From positions 2,224,501 through 2,288,500 of the forward strand of contig NZ_CP133480.1 in NCBI RefSeq assembly GCF_031195445.1: a stretch of 64,000 bases of DNA, read 5' to 3'. The translations under genes and the position numbers were made by a program. How positions within the stretch are numbered: the first letter of the stretch is position 1; each line of letters opens with the position of its first letter. Origin of the DNA: Acuticoccus sp. MNP-M23. Lineage in GTDB: Bacteria > Pseudomonadota > Alphaproteobacteria > Rhizobiales > Amorphaceae. Shown piece by piece: positions 33,516 through 42,669 of the stretch. The notes below the pieces were generated by a model. It was given only the letters and a program-made list of their open reading frames with translations, was not told the origin of the DNA and ran no database searches.

Positions 33516-34333
33516 TGTTTCTGGGTGATGTGGTCGGGCGCTCCGGGCGCCAGGCGCTCGTCACACACCTTCCCCGCCTGATCGAGCGCTTCCGGACCGA
33601 CTTTGTGGTGGTCAACGGCGAGAATGCCGCAGGCGGCTTCGGCATCACCGAGGAGATTGCCGAGGAGTTTCTGGATGCCGGTGCCGACTGCATCACCACC
33701 GGCAACCATGTGTGGGACCAGCGCGAGGCGCTGGTGTTCATTGCGCGCGAACCGCGGATGATCCGGCCGATCAACTTTCCCCCGGGCACGCCGGGCGCAG
33801 GGGCGACAATGCTGACGGCCCGGAACGGCGCCCGCGTGTTCGTTGCCAACGTCATGGGCCGCGTTTTCATGGACGCGCTGGACGACCCGGTGCGCCCGCT
33901 GGAGGCCGCGCTCGACTATCACCGCCTTGGCAGCGAGGTGGACGCCGCCATCGTCGACGTGCACTGCGAGGCGACCAGCGAAAAGCAGATTTTCGGTCAC
34001 ATGCTGGATGGCCGCGTGTCGCTGGTGACCGGCACCCACACCCATGTGCCGACGGCGGACCACCGCGTCCTGCCCGGCGGCACCGCGTTCATTACCGATG
34101 CCGGGATGTGCGGTGCGTTCGACGGCGTGATCGGGATGGACAAGGAAGAGCCGGGGCGCCGCTACATCGAGCGCACCCCCGGCCAGCGGATGACGCCGGC
34201 CACCGGCGCTGCCACCGTGTGCGGCGTTGCCGTGGACACCGACGACCGCACCGGCCTTGCCAACTGGATCGCCCCCATCCGCGTCGGCGGCGACCTTGAA
34301 CCGGCCGTGCCCACACGCTGGGAGACCGCATAG
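33506..34333 (+). CDS. YmdB-type metallophosphoesterase (TIGR00282 family)
   Basis: 275 residues; GTG start at 33506 with GAGGAGGG upstream, overlapping the cyclo-ligase end. Dinuclear metal motifs are clear: FLGDVVGRSG, VVNGENAAGGFGI, TTGNHVWDQ, VDVHCEATSEK and TGTHTHVPTAD. Bacillus YmdB hydrolyses 2',3'- and 3',5'-cyclic nucleotides. Since a cAMP-type cyclase and Crp are in this window, cyclic-nucleotide turnover is possible but not shown. Otherwise a conserved housekeeping gene of uncertain role. Confidence 0.92.
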   Translation: MRLMFLGDVVGRSGRQALVTHLPRLIERFRTDFVVVNGENAAGGFGITEEIAEEFLDAGADCITTGNHVWDQREALVFIAREPRMIRPINFPPGTPGAGATMLTARNGARVFVANVMGRVFMDALDDPVRPLEAALDYHRLGSEVDAAIVDVHCEATSEKQIFGHMLDGRVSLVTGTHTHVPTADHRVLPGGTAFITDAGMCGAFDGVIGMDKEEPGRRYIERTPGQRMTPATGAATVCGVAVDTDDRTGLANWIAPIRVGGDLEPAVPTRWETA

Positions 34334-34426
34334 CAATTATCGGCGAAGCTGAACTGCCATGGTGACGGTTGTGGCCGGCCCGCGCACCTGTCATCCCGGC
34401 CGAGTGAAGACGAGTCTGGAGACACC

Positions 34427-34861
34427 ATGCCCACCGACGAACGTGCCATGACGCCGATCGACCCGGCCGACTATCCCAAGCCCCTGGTGGCCGGTCTGAA
34501 GATGTGCTGCCCGCGCTGCGGCAAGGGCAAGCTGTTCAAGGGTTTCCTCACCTTGCGCAAAAAATGCGACGTTTGCGGCCTCAACTTCGATTTCGCCGAC
34601 CCTGCAGACGGGCCGGCCTTCTTCGTCATGTGCTTTGCGGTTGTTCCGGCGCTGGCCGTCGCGACGGTCATCGAAATTTCATACGAGCCGCCGGTGTGGG
34701 TGCACCTGATCACCACGCTGCCGATGATTGTGCTCGCCTGCATTGCCCCGTTGCGGCCGCTGAAGGCATGGCTGGTCGCCAGCCAGTTCTACCACGATGC
34801 TGCACCCGGAAAGTATGTCGCCGCAAAGCCCGCACCGCCCGAGACCCACGCGCCTGACTGA
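34427..34861 (+). CDS. DUF983 membrane protein with zinc-ribbon start
   Basis: 144 residues. Two CxxC pairs (CCPRCGKGKLF and KKCDVCGLNF) form a predicted zinc ribbon, followed by two membrane helices (about 67-86 and 93-112). This is the standard DUF983 layout; in many alphaproteobacteria the family lies near cytochrome oxidase or housekeeping genes. Biochemical role unknown. Start 34427 could also be the internal ATG at 34448. Confidence 0.85.
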   Translation: MPTDERAMTPIDPADYPKPLVAGLKMCCPRCGKGKLFKGFLTLRKKCDVCGLNFDFADPADGPAFFVMCFAVVPALAVATVIEISYEPPVWVHLITTLPMIVLACIAPLRPLKAWLVASQFYHDAAPGKYVAAKPAPPETHAPD

Positions 34862-34889
34862 GCCGCCAGCCCTGCCCGGAGACGGTGCC

Positions 34890-35444
34890 ATGTCCGACCC
34901 GATCGAGTATGAGTTTTCCCACGCCGATTTGCCCGCCGTCGCAATTTCCAAGCGGCTCCTGTCCCGGTGGCGCCGTGGCAACTGGGTAACGCGCATCGGC
35001 GCGCTGCTTGGCGGCTCGGCGGTTGGCGGATTGATCGCCGTTGCCTCGGCAATGCTGAACATTCCGTTCTGGGCAGCGCTCCTTCTCGCGCTCGGCCCGA
35101 CGGTGCTTTACGCCGCCGCCACGCAATTTTACGCCAGCCACACCCTCAGGGGCCTTGCTGCCGCGCAGGGCACAGCGCCCTGGCGCGCCGGTGCCACGGC
35201 GGTGCGGATCGGCCCGAACGGCGTCGCCCTGACCGACGGGACCGGCACCCTGACCCTGGCGTGGCCTATGGTGACGGACATCGTGCTGGCCGAGGCGCAT
35301 CTCCTCCTGATGCTTTCACCGCTGGAATATGTGCCGATTCCGGAGGGGGCCATCGCCCCGTTGACGCTGGAAGAGGCTGCCGCGCGCATCGAAGAGTGGC
35401 TGCGCGCCGCCGCCACGCCGCAAGAGTCTGTGCCAGAGTCGTAG
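34890..35444 (+). CDS. YcxB-like membrane protein
   Basis: 184 residues; start 34890 chosen over the longer frame for GGAGA upstream. Two membrane helices (about 34-56 and 59-76) follow a short cytoplasmic N-terminus; a C-terminal YcxB-type domain ([36 protein letters not shown]) follows. Function unknown. It lies 28 bp after the DUF983 gene and probably shares its transcript. Confidence 0.75.
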   Translation: MSDPIEYEFSHADLPAVAISKRLLSRWRRGNWVTRIGALLGGSAVGGLIAVASAMLNIPFWAALLLALGPTVLYAAATQFYASHTLRGLAAAQGTAPWRAGATAVRIGPNGVALTDGTGTLTLAWPMVTDIVLAEAHLLLMLSPLEYVPIPEGAIAPLTLEEAAARIEEWLRAAATPQESVPES

Positions 35445-35502
35445 AGGCGCTTCCCAAGACCGGCCCATATCGGGTACATCGGCCCTCTACGAGGAGGGGA
35501 CC

Positions 35503-36252
35503 ATGGCCGGGCATTCCAAATTCAAGAACATCATGCATCGCAAGGGCGCACAGGACGCCAAGCGGTCGAAGCTGTTTTCCAAGCTGTCGCGCGAGATTAC
35601 CGTCGCGGCCAAGATGGGCACGCCAGACCCGGACATGAACCCGCGCCTGCGCCTCGCCATCCAGGCCGCCAAGGCGCAGTCGGTCCCCAAGGACAATATC
35701 GAGCGCGCCATCAAGAAGGCGTCCACCGACGAGGACGCCAATTACGACGAGGTCCGCTACGAGGGCTATGGCCCCGGCGGCGTCGCCGTTCTGGTCGAGG
35801 CGCTGACGGATAACCGCAACCGCACTGCATCAATCGTGCGCGCGGCATTTTCCAAGCACGGCGGGGCGCTGGGCGAAACCGGCTCCGTCGCCTTCATGTT
35901 CGACCGTGTGGGCGAGATCGTGTACCCGGCGGATGCTGCCGATGCCGATGCGGTGATGGAAGCCGGCATCGAGGCAGGCGCCGACGATGTGGTGTCGGAC
36001 GAGGAGTCCCACACCATCACCTGCGCCTTCGAGGATCTGGCCGAAGTCTCCACCGCGCTCACCGCGCAGCTGGGCGACCCTGCGTCCGTCAGCATCGTGT
36101 GGCGGCCGCAGACCAACACCCCGGTGGACGAGGACAAGGCCGGTACGCTGATGAAGCTGATCGACGTTCTGGAAGACGACGACGACGTGCAAAACGTGTT
36201 CGCCAACTATGAGATCAGCGACGAGATCATGGAAAAGCTCGCCGCCGCTTGA
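35503..36252 (+). CDS. YebC/PmpR-family translation or transcription factor
   Basis: 249 residues, full length. Starts with the invariant [20 protein letters not shown] and continues [19 protein letters not shown] and [20 protein letters not shown]. The family was long called transcriptional regulators; YebC1-type members are now linked to relief of ribosome stalling at polyproline. GAGGAGGGG precedes the ATG. It normally precedes ruvC; here two reverse-strand genes intervene, and its TGA touches the next gene's stop codon with no gap. Confidence 0.96.
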   Translation: MAGHSKFKNIMHRKGAQDAKRSKLFSKLSREITVAAKMGTPDPDMNPRLRLAIQAAKAQSVPKDNIERAIKKASTDEDANYDEVRYEGYGPGGVAVLVEALTDNRNRTASIVRAAFSKHGGALGETGSVAFMFDRVGEIVYPADAADADAVMEAGIEAGADDVVSDEESHTITCAFEDLAEVSTALTAQLGDPASVSIVWRPQTNTPVDEDKAGTLMKLIDVLEDDDDVQNVFANYEISDEIMEKLAAA

Positions 36253-36750
36253 TTAGGCTCGGCAGGATATTTCCGATATATCCTGCCGGTCGACCTCCCG
36301 GTCCAGCATCGTCTTGTAGGCGATCAGCTGTGCGGCCGGCATTACCGGAACGGTGCATCCGAACACGTCCTTTTGCACCGATGCGGCGAAATCAATGTGC
36401 TGGCAGACCCATTCTCCGCTGGCCGCGTCCCTGATCTTCGGGTGTGCCGAATCGCCGATCTCGATCTTCTGGCCGCCATGAACGAGCTTCATGTAAAAGA
36501 TGTCCCAAGGGCCATCCACCACGGCCTCCGGCCCCCACACCACATGCTGCGCGATGTCTGCCAGGAAGCCGGCGGCTGCTTCCGTGCGGAGCGGCGCGTA
36601 AAGGTCGATGTCGTGCAGCGGGCGGGATGCGCCATGGGCGATGGCGGCCAGCCCGCCAACAATCTGATAGGGGAGGTCGTGGGCGCGGAGCTTGTGATCG
36701 ATCCATGCCAGCGCCGCGCTCTGACGCGAGGTGTCGTCCGCTGCCGTCAT
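36253..36750 (-). CDS. Minimal nucleotidyltransferase-fold protein
   Basis: 165 residues. The N-terminal part has GGLAAIAHGASRPLHDIDLY, with G32-G33 and D47/D49 as the nucleotidyltransferase GG...DxD signature, similar to lincosamide-adenylyltransferase-like and toxin-antitoxin minimal NTases. No partner HEPN-like gene is adjacent, so antitoxin function is not supported. Start 36750 is within the window of the upstream TM2 gene's stop (2 bp gap). It interrupts the usual yebC-ruvC neighbourhood, suggesting later insertion. Confidence 0.65.
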   Translation of the reverse strand: MTAADDTSRQSAALAWIDHKLRAHDLPYQIVGGLAAIAHGASRPLHDIDLYAPLRTEAAAGFLADIAQHVVWGPEAVVDGPWDIFYMKLVHGGQKIEIGDSAHPKIRDAASGEWVCQHIDFAASVQKDVFGCTVPVMPAAQLIAYKTMLDREVDRQDISEISCRA

Positions 36751-36752
36751 CT

Positions 36753-37076
36753 TCAGAGTTTGCCGCGAGCCGCCTTGTATTCGAGGCGCTTGCGGACCTC
36801 CTCGCGCTTTTCGCGGATCATGCCGGGGATCAGGAACAGGTCGATCACCCACCACACGAGGCCGATCACGATCAGGCACAGGATCAGCTGTAGGATCGCG
36901 GAGCCCGGCCGGCCGAGATAGAATCGGTGCGCGCCAAAAATCCCGAGGAAGAACCACAGAAGATAAGTGACCACATGGTCCGGCGCCTCGCTCGCGACCC
37001 GCGTCTCGATGATGAGGCGGTCGGTCTCGCTGAGGGTCATGGTGGTTTCGGACGGTGTCGTCATCGTATTGCTCAT
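36753..37076 (-). CDS. TM2-domain membrane protein
   Basis: 107 residues from ATG 37076 (starts at 37064 or 37040 are possible; none has a good ribosome site). A TM2 domain of two short helices contains LLWFFLGIFGAHRFYLGRPG and VIGLVWWVIDLFLIPGM, followed by a basic tail (REKREEVRKRLEYKA). The DUF/TM2 family has no assigned function. Divergent from ruvC, sharing a 135-bp upstream region. Confidence 0.82.
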   Translation of the reverse strand: MSNTMTTPSETTMTLSETDRLIIETRVASEAPDHVVTYLLWFFLGIFGAHRFYLGRPGSAILQLILCLIVIGLVWWVIDLFLIPGMIREKREEVRKRLEYKAARGKL

Positions 37077-37211
37077 GGCTAGAAAATGGGACTGTTCGTT
37101 CGCCCCCGCAAGGCACACGCCATAATTGCAGGCGAAATCGGCTGAAACAATCACGCGGGCGGTGACGGACCGTTCATCGGTCGGCCATAGTCTCCAGCGC
37201 GGAGGAACACC

Positions 37212-37709
37212 ATGCCCGTCATCATTCTAGGCATCGATCCCGGCTTGCGTGCGACCGGATGGGGCGCTGTGCGTGCCGATGGCGCGCGGCTGTCGTTCCT
37301 CTCCGCCGGCACCATCACCACGGAGGCCAGCGTCTCGCTCGCCGAGCGGCTGACCGCGCTCTACAACGGCCTTGCCGCCGTCGTCGCCCAACTCGCGCCG
37401 GACGAAGCGGCGGTGGAAAACACCTTCGTCAACCGCGATGCGGTGGCGACGCTGAAGCTCGGCCAGGCGCGGGGCATTGCGCTTCTGGCGCCTGCGATCA
37501 CCGGCGTGCCGGTGTCCGAATACGCGCCCAACCTCATCAAGAAGACCGTGGTGGGCGCAGGTCATGCGGACAAGAAGCAGATCCGCCACATGGTGACGAT
37601 GCTGCTGCCGAAAACTGCCGGGCTGGTAAAGGGCGAACACGCCTACGATGCGCTTGCCATCGCCATCTGCCACTCCAGCCACCGCCGGGCGCTGAAGGTC
37701 GCGGCATGA
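37212..37709 (+). CDS. ruvC: Holliday junction resolvase RuvC
   Basis: 165-residue endonuclease that cuts Holliday junctions. Catalytic acidic residues: D in [13 protein letters not shown] in [12 protein letters not shown], and the C-terminal acidic residues in [26 protein letters not shown] precedes the ATG. First of a coupled ruvC-ruvA-ruvB operon with ATGA overlaps. Confidence 0.97.
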   Translation: MPVIILGIDPGLRATGWGAVRADGARLSFLSAGTITTEASVSLAERLTALYNGLAAVVAQLAPDEAAVENTFVNRDAVATLKLGQARGIALLAPAITGVPVSEYAPNLIKKTVVGAGHADKKQIRHMVTMLLPKTAGLVKGEHAYDALAIAICHSSHRRALKVAA

Positions 37710-38302
37710 TCGGCCGCCTCTCCGGCACGGTTGCCGACCTTGGCGAGATCGCGATTCTCGACGTGCACGGCGTTGGCTACGAGGTCTACATGCCGGCCCG
37801 TGACCTGGCCAACCTCACCGTCGGCAGCCCCGCCACGCTGGTGATCGACACGCTGGTGCGCGAGGACATGATCCGCCTTTACGGCTTTTCCGATGCTGCG
37901 GGACGGGACTGGTTCCGCCTTTTGCAAAGCGTGCAGGGCGTGGGCGCCAAGGTTGCGCTCGGTGTTCTGTCCGTGTTGCCGCCGGACCAGCTGGCGACCG
38001 CCATCGCCACCGGCGACCGCGCTGCCATCGAGCGTGCGCCAGGCGTCGGCAAACGCGTCGCCGAACGCATTGCCACCGAACTGAAAACCAAGGCGCCCAC
38101 GGCGGCCATGGTGATCGCACCGCCGTCGTCCGGCCCGGTGAGCGCGGCGGACGATGTGCTCGCCGATGCCGTCTCCGCGCTGGTCAACCTTGGTTATGAC
38201 GGGGGCGCTGCCCGCGCTGCGGTGGTCGCCGCCCGCACCGACAAGCCGGAGGCGGGCGCTGCAGAGCTGATCCGCGCCGGTCTCAGAAGGCTCAGCGCAT
38301 GA
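37706..38302 (+). CDS. ruvA: Holliday junction branch migration protein RuvA
   Basis: 198 residues, junction-binding tetramer that loads RuvB. N-terminal OB fold ([12 protein letters not shown]), two helix-hairpin-helix motifs ([18 protein letters not shown] and [18 protein letters not shown]), and a C-terminal RuvB-contact domain ([20 protein letters not shown]). It starts inside the ruvC stop (ATGA). Confidence 0.97.
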   Translation: MIGRLSGTVADLGEIAILDVHGVGYEVYMPARDLANLTVGSPATLVIDTLVREDMIRLYGFSDAAGRDWFRLLQSVQGVGAKVALGVLSVLPPDQLATAIATGDRAAIERAPGVGKRVAERIATELKTKAPTAAMVIAPPSSGPVSAADDVLADAVSALVNLGYDGGAARAAVVAARTDKPEAGAAELIRAGLRRLSA

Positions 38303-39321
38303 CGGCGCTCTCCCCCGAAAAGCAGCCGGAAGACCACGACGTTGCGCTGCGCCCGCAAACCCTTGCCGAATTTGTGGGCCAGCCCACCGCCCGCGCCAAT
38401 CTCGACATTTTCGTGCGCGCCGCCCGGCAGCGCAACGAGGCGCTGGACCACGTGCTTCTCGTCGGCCCGCCCGGCCTCGGCAAGACCACGCTGGCGCAGA
38501 TCGTCGCCAAGGAGCTTGGCGTCGGCTTTCGCTCCACCTCCGGCCCGGTGATCGCCAAGGCCGGCGACCTTGCAGCGCTGCTGACGAACCTCGAAGAGCG
38601 CGACGTGCTCTTCATCGACGAGATCCACCGCCTGTCGCCCCACGTGGAGGAGATCCTTTATCCGGCGATGGAAGATTTTCAGCTGGACCTCATCATCGGT
38701 GAGGGACCGGCTGCCCGCTCGGTGAAGATCGACCTTGCGCGCTTCACCCTTGTGGGGGCCACCACCCGTCTCGGTCTCCTCACAACTCCGCTGCGCGACC
38801 GTTTCGGCATCCCGCTGCGGCTGGAATTCTACTCGGTGGAAGACCTATCCAGCATTGTCGTGCGCGGTGCGCGGCTGATGGGGATTGCCACAACGCAGGA
38901 CGGTGCGGAGGAAATTGCAAGGCGCGCCCGTGGCACACCGCGCATCGCCGGCCGCCTGCTGCGCCGGGTGCGGGACTTTGCCATTGTGGGCGGCGCCGAG
39001 GCGATCGACCGGGAGATTGCCGACGCAGCACTCCTGCGGCTCGACGTGGATGCCGCCGGGCTCGACAGTCTCGACCGGCGCTACCTGTCGCTGATTGCGG
39101 ACAATTATTCCGGCGGGCCGGTCGGCATCGAGACCATTGCGGCGGCGCTCTCCGAGCCGCGCGATGCAATCGAGGATATTGTCGAGCCTTATCTGCTGCA
39201 GCAGGGCTATCTCCAGCGAACCCCCCGCGGCCGTCTCCTCACCCCGCGGGCCTTCACCCACATGGGCCTGCCGGTGCCCCGGCGCGATGATGGCCTACCC
39301 GGCCTGTTCGGCCCTGACTGA
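38299..39321 (+). CDS. ruvB: Holliday junction ATP-dependent helicase RuvB
   Basis: 340-residue AAA+ motor of branch migration. Walker [13 protein letters not shown], Walker [11 protein letters not shown], sensor [19 protein letters not shown] with the Arg finger region, and a C-terminal winged helix ([17 protein letters not shown]). Starts at ATGA overlapping ruvA. Last gene of the block; the following 177 bp contain a hairpin but no clear T-tailed terminator. Confidence 0.98.
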   Translation: MTALSPEKQPEDHDVALRPQTLAEFVGQPTARANLDIFVRAARQRNEALDHVLLVGPPGLGKTTLAQIVAKELGVGFRSTSGPVIAKAGDLAALLTNLEERDVLFIDEIHRLSPHVEEILYPAMEDFQLDLIIGEGPAARSVKIDLARFTLVGATTRLGLLTTPLRDRFGIPLRLEFYSVEDLSSIVVRGARLMGIATTQDGAEEIARRARGTPRIAGRLLRRVRDFAIVGGAEAIDREIADAALLRLDVDAAGLDSLDRRYLSLIADNYSGGPVGIETIAAALSEPRDAIEDIVEPYLLQQGYLQRTPRGRLLTPRAFTHMGLPVPRRDDGLPGLFGPD

Positions 39322-39378
39322 GGTGCGATTTTCCCCGCGACGACAGGGGAATAGACACAGTTTAAATTGTGCGCCCGC

Positions 39379-39394
39379 GAGTCTGGAAAGACTC
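39379..39394. promoter_or_regulatory. Inverted repeat upstream of the glycosyltransferase cassette
   Basis: GAGTCT-GGAA-AGACTC is a perfect 6-bp stem with a GNRA-like loop, 105 bp before the cassette's first gene. The surrounding 90 bp are unusually AT-rich for this genome (TTTAAATTGT upstream, GTTAAATAGG downstream), consistent with a promoter and operator. It might instead be a weak ruvB terminator. Confidence 0.4.
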
Positions 39395-39498
39395 CGTGTT
39401 AATGAAACCAAGTTGATGGCTCAACGTTAAATAGGATCGTCGTCCCATCCCGGGCGCTGGTGGAGGGGCGCGCTTGGCGCCTAAAGGGTTTCCGCGCA

Positions 39499-40800
39499 AT
39501 GTCCATGACAATCGCGTCCCCTGTTGCAAGAAACGGCGGTCTGCGGCCTCCGCTAAGCCGCAATCATTTTGCAAAGCCCGTGGCCGGGGCCGTGCCGTGG
39601 TTCGCCCGTCATCCGCGTGTGGTGCAGGCGCTGGCCCGCGCGCCCTATGAGGGGCGGGTGCAGATCGAGCGCACCCACGTCTATTTTGCCGAGTTTGCAC
39701 TGGGCGCCGTGGTCTGTGTGCCGGTGCGCAACGAGGCGGAGCGGCTCCCGGCCTGCCTCGACGCTCTGGAGCGAACGATTGTCCGGTCGGCGGGCGACAG
39801 CTGCGGCGTCGTCTTCATCATCAACAACACCACAGACAATTCGGCCGACATCGTGCGCGCATGGGCCGGGCGGGCTGGCATTGCGGCGCTGGTGTGCGAG
39901 GTGACGCTGGCGAGGGGCGCGGCCAACGTCGCATTTGCCCGCCGCCTTGCTCTCGACCTGGCGGAGGGCGTTTCGCGGCGCGATGCCGTGCTCCTTTCCA
40001 CCGATGCCGACACGCGCGTTGGCGCGGACTGGGTGGCGCGGATGGTTGCAGCGGTGCGCGGCGGCGCGGCAATGGTTGCGGGCGGGATCGAGGCGGATGC
40101 GGCAGAGCTTGCCACGCTGCCGCCCAAGGTTCACCACGTCGGCGCTGTGGAGCAGACGCTGGGCGACCTCTACCGCCAGATCTGGGCGCGGCTGGTTCCG
40201 GGCGAAGCGTGCCCGATGCTTCTCACCGCAAACGGTGCGAGCATGGCGATCTCGGCCACCGCCTACCGCGCCGTCGGCCGTCTTCCCACTGGCGCCCGCA
40301 ACGAGGACAGAGCGCTGGCCGACGCGGTTCTGCGCGCCGGTGCCGCGTTTTCCGCAGAGCCCTCCGCCTCGGTGGTCACGTCGTGCCGGCTCGATGCCCG
40401 CGCCTCACACGGCATGGCCGAAACCCTGGCCGCCCGCTGCAAGGACGCCGACCCGGACATCGACGAACGCCTGGGCGATGTGCCGACCTTTGTCCTCCAC
40501 GCTCTGGTCTGGCGGCTGCTTTCGGCGCCATCGCAGGATTGTTCGGACGTGGTGCAGCGGGTTGCCGCCCGGCTGGGGATCGACCCGCATCTTTTGCGGG
40601 CAGCGCCGGGTCTCCCCCGCTGGCGGCGGATGGCGGCAATCATCGCAGCCGGTCCCCCGGTGCGGCCGCTCACCGTCAGCGAGGCCCGTGCCGAAATCTA
40701 TCGCGCCCGCGGCGTTCTGGCGGCGTTGCCGGACGAGGCGCAACCAATCGACGCGTGCGCTTCCCTCATTATGGAAAAGCTCGATGACGCTGGCCGTTGA
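39499..40800 (+). CDS. Family 2 glycosyltransferase
   Basis: 433 residues from ATG 39499 (longer GTG start at 39460 less likely; AAAGGG lies about 10 bp before the chosen start). GT-A fold: VPVRNEAERLPACLDALE for nucleotide binding, INNTTDNSADIVRAW, and D169-A-D171 in LSTDADTRVGADWV as the metal-binding DxD. A second half of about 200 residues (GEACPMLLTANGASMAIS, then DIDERLGDVPTF) is less typical. No membrane helices, so soluble or peripheral. First gene of a four-gene cassette with overlapping ends, overlapping the next by 17 bp. Confidence 0.85.
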   Translation: MSMTIASPVARNGGLRPPLSRNHFAKPVAGAVPWFARHPRVVQALARAPYEGRVQIERTHVYFAEFALGAVVCVPVRNEAERLPACLDALERTIVRSAGDSCGVVFIINNTTDNSADIVRAWAGRAGIAALVCEVTLARGAANVAFARRLALDLAEGVSRRDAVLLSTDADTRVGADWVARMVAAVRGGAAMVAGGIEADAAELATLPPKVHHVGAVEQTLGDLYRQIWARLVPGEACPMLLTANGASMAISATAYRAVGRLPTGARNEDRALADAVLRAGAAFSAEPSASVVTSCRLDARASHGMAETLAARCKDADPDIDERLGDVPTFVLHALVWRLLSAPSQDCSDVVQRVAARLGIDPHLLRAAPGLPRWRRMAAIIAAGPPVRPLTVSEARAEIYRARGVLAALPDEAQPIDACASLIMEKLDDAGR

Positions 40801-41917
40801 TTTCAGCCGGACCCGCACGGGGCCCGCACAGCCGTTAAAGCTCAGCGACGCGCTTCTCGCGGGGATCGCATCGCGCGCGGCCGCTGCGGACCGGGGTGAG
40901 GTGGACCTTGGCGACGATCTTGCGGCACTGCGCGCCGCCGGCGTTCTCACGGCGCCCCTGCCGGCCGGCGACGGTGGCAGCGATCTCGGCCTCGGCGCAG
41001 AAGGCGCCGGGCCTTGCCTGGAGCTCCTGCGGCAGCTCGGCCGGGCGAACCTCTCGGTCGCGCGGCTGGTGGAGGGGCACATCAACGCCGTCAAGCTGAT
41101 TGCGCTGTACGCAACCCCCGCCGCAAGAGCCGCGGCGTTCGCCGACGTGCGCGCCGGAGAGCTGTTTGGCGTGTGGGGCGCGGACGGCGCCGTGCCGGTG
41201 ACGTTGGCGACGGGCGACGAGATCGCGCTCCACGGGGCCAAGCGCTTTGCGTCCGGTCTCGGCCTGGTGACGCGCGCGCTGGTGACGGTGCGCACTGCGC
41301 AAGGGCCGCAGCTCGTTCTCGCCCCCGTTGGCGATCCGGCACGCAGCGATGCAGCCGTGTGGCGCATGTCCGGGATGCGGGCGACAGCATCCGGCACATA
41401 CGATTTCGAGGGCGTCTCACCCGGGCCGCACGCGCTGATCGGCGCGCCCGGCGATCTCATGCGCGAGCCTTCGTTCGAGGGCGGGGTGTGGCGCTACGCG
41501 GCGGCGCACCTTGGCGGCGCCGAGGCGCTCTACACGCTGATGCTTGAGAGCCTGACCCGGGCCGGGCGCGCGGACGACCCGCACCAGCAGCGCCGCATCG
41601 CGGAGGCCGGCGCAGCGTGCGAGACCGCGCGGCTGTGGCTGGAATCGGCGGCCATGCGCGTGGAGAGCGACCCGGCCGACCCCGAGGGCGCCGCTGCCTA
41701 CGCGCTCCTCGCCCGCGAGGCGACGGAAACCGCCTGCCTCACCGTGATCGACCGGGTGGAGCGTGCGCTCGGCACGTTCGCCTACGATGCGGCAAGCCCC
41801 GTTGACCGCATCCGGCGCGACCTCTCGCTCTTCCTGCGGCAGGCAGCGCCCGATGCCAAGCGCGCCCGCGCCGCCCGCGCGCTGGTCGCAGGCGCAGCGC
41901 TGCCGGAGGCGCTGTGA
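40784..41917 (+). CDS. Acyl-CoA dehydrogenase-like protein
   Basis: 377 residues starting at 40784 inside the glycosyltransferase end. The acyl-CoA dehydrogenase fold is recognisable (AGVLTAPLPAGDGGSDLG, LRQLGRANLSVARLVEGH, HGAKRFASGLGLVTRALV) but the usual catalytic Glu segment is not evident, and the C-terminal domain (RVERALGTFAYDAASPVDRI, RDLSLFLRQAAPD) resembles monooxygenase-type members such as DszC-like proteins. It might oxidise or desaturate an acyl or amino-sugar intermediate. Coupled by GTGA to the deacetylase. Confidence 0.72.
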   Translation: MTLAVDFSRTRTGPAQPLKLSDALLAGIASRAAAADRGEVDLGDDLAALRAAGVLTAPLPAGDGGSDLGLGAEGAGPCLELLRQLGRANLSVARLVEGHINAVKLIALYATPAARAAAFADVRAGELFGVWGADGAVPVTLATGDEIALHGAKRFASGLGLVTRALVTVRTAQGPQLVLAPVGDPARSDAAVWRMSGMRATASGTYDFEGVSPGPHALIGAPGDLMREPSFEGGVWRYAAAHLGGAEALYTLMLESLTRAGRADDPHQQRRIAEAGAACETARLWLESAAMRVESDPADPEGAAAYALLAREATETACLTVIDRVERALGTFAYDAASPVDRIRRDLSLFLRQAAPDAKRARAARALVAGAALPEAL

Positions 41918-42669
41918 GCGTCCCGCAGGCGCCCGCGGGCGTGCTGCTGGACCACGCCGCTGCCGCGCCCGTCGTGACCGTCGACGCGCTCATGGCACCG
42001 GGCGGTGCCGTCCTGGTGATCGCGCCGCACCCCGATGATGAGACGTTCGGCTGCGGCGCTGCAATTGCCCACGCGCTGGCAGCGGGACGGCATGTTGCAA
42101 TTGCGCTTCTGACCGATGGCGACGGCTCGCACCCTGCTTCGCGCGAATACCCGCCGGCGCGGCTCGCCGCCCTCCGCCGCGCGGAATTTGCTGCGGCGGT
42201 CGCGGCACTGGGCGCGGGCATCATCGTGCGCCACTTCGGCCTGCCAGACACCGGTGTGCCGTCGGCGGGGCAGCCTTTCCGGCGAGCCGCCACCGCCATC
42301 AAGGCATTTGCGCGCGAGGTTGGCGCTGGCACCATCTGGTGCACCTGGCGGCACGATCCGCACTGTGACCATCAGGCCGCTGCGGCGCTGGCCGACATGG
42401 TCGAAGCGCAGCTCGGCGAAGGCACCTTGCGGCGGGACTACGCGGTGTGGGGACGGTTTGGCGAGGCGGGCGATGCGCTCGCGGGATCGGTGGCTCGGAT
42501 TGAAGCGGGACCGTTCGCAGGAGCCAAGGCAGAGGCGATTGCCTGCCATCGCTCGCAGGTGACGGCGCTGATCGCGGACGATCCCGGCGGCTTCGTGATG
42601 CCGCCTGCGCTGGTCGCCCACTTCGCCGCGCATGACGAAATCTTCGTCGCGGAGGGGCCTGACCGTTGA
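41914..42669 (+). CDS. PIG-L family (LmbE-like) deacetylase
   Basis: 251 residues; GTG start overlapping the previous stop (GTGA). Zinc-binding motif IAPHPDDETFGCG near residue 37 and the third ligand in DPHCDHQAAA define the PIG-L family, which removes acetyl groups from N-acetylglucosamine-containing lipids, bacillithiol/mycothiol intermediates or antibiotics. In a cassette with a glycosyltransferase it probably deacetylates the sugar just transferred. Translation of the next gene begins in its stop codon. Confidence 0.88.
   Translation: MSVPQAPAGVLLDHAAAAPVVTVDALMAPGGAVLVIAPHPDDETFGCGAAIAHALAAGRHVAIALLTDGDGSHPASREYPPARLAALRRAEFAAAVAALGAGIIVRHFGLPDTGVPSAGQPFRRAATAIKAFAREVGAGTIWCTWRHDPHCDHQAAAALADMVEAQLGEGTLRRDYAVWGRFGEAGDALAGSVARIEAGPFAGAKAEAIACHRSQVTALIADDPGGFVMPPALVAHFAAHDEIFVAEGPDR

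Noticed and set aside
36253-36750. Toxin-antitoxin MNT/HEPN pair
   Set aside because: The NTase-like gene has no HEPN neighbour; the next gene is a TM2 membrane protein.
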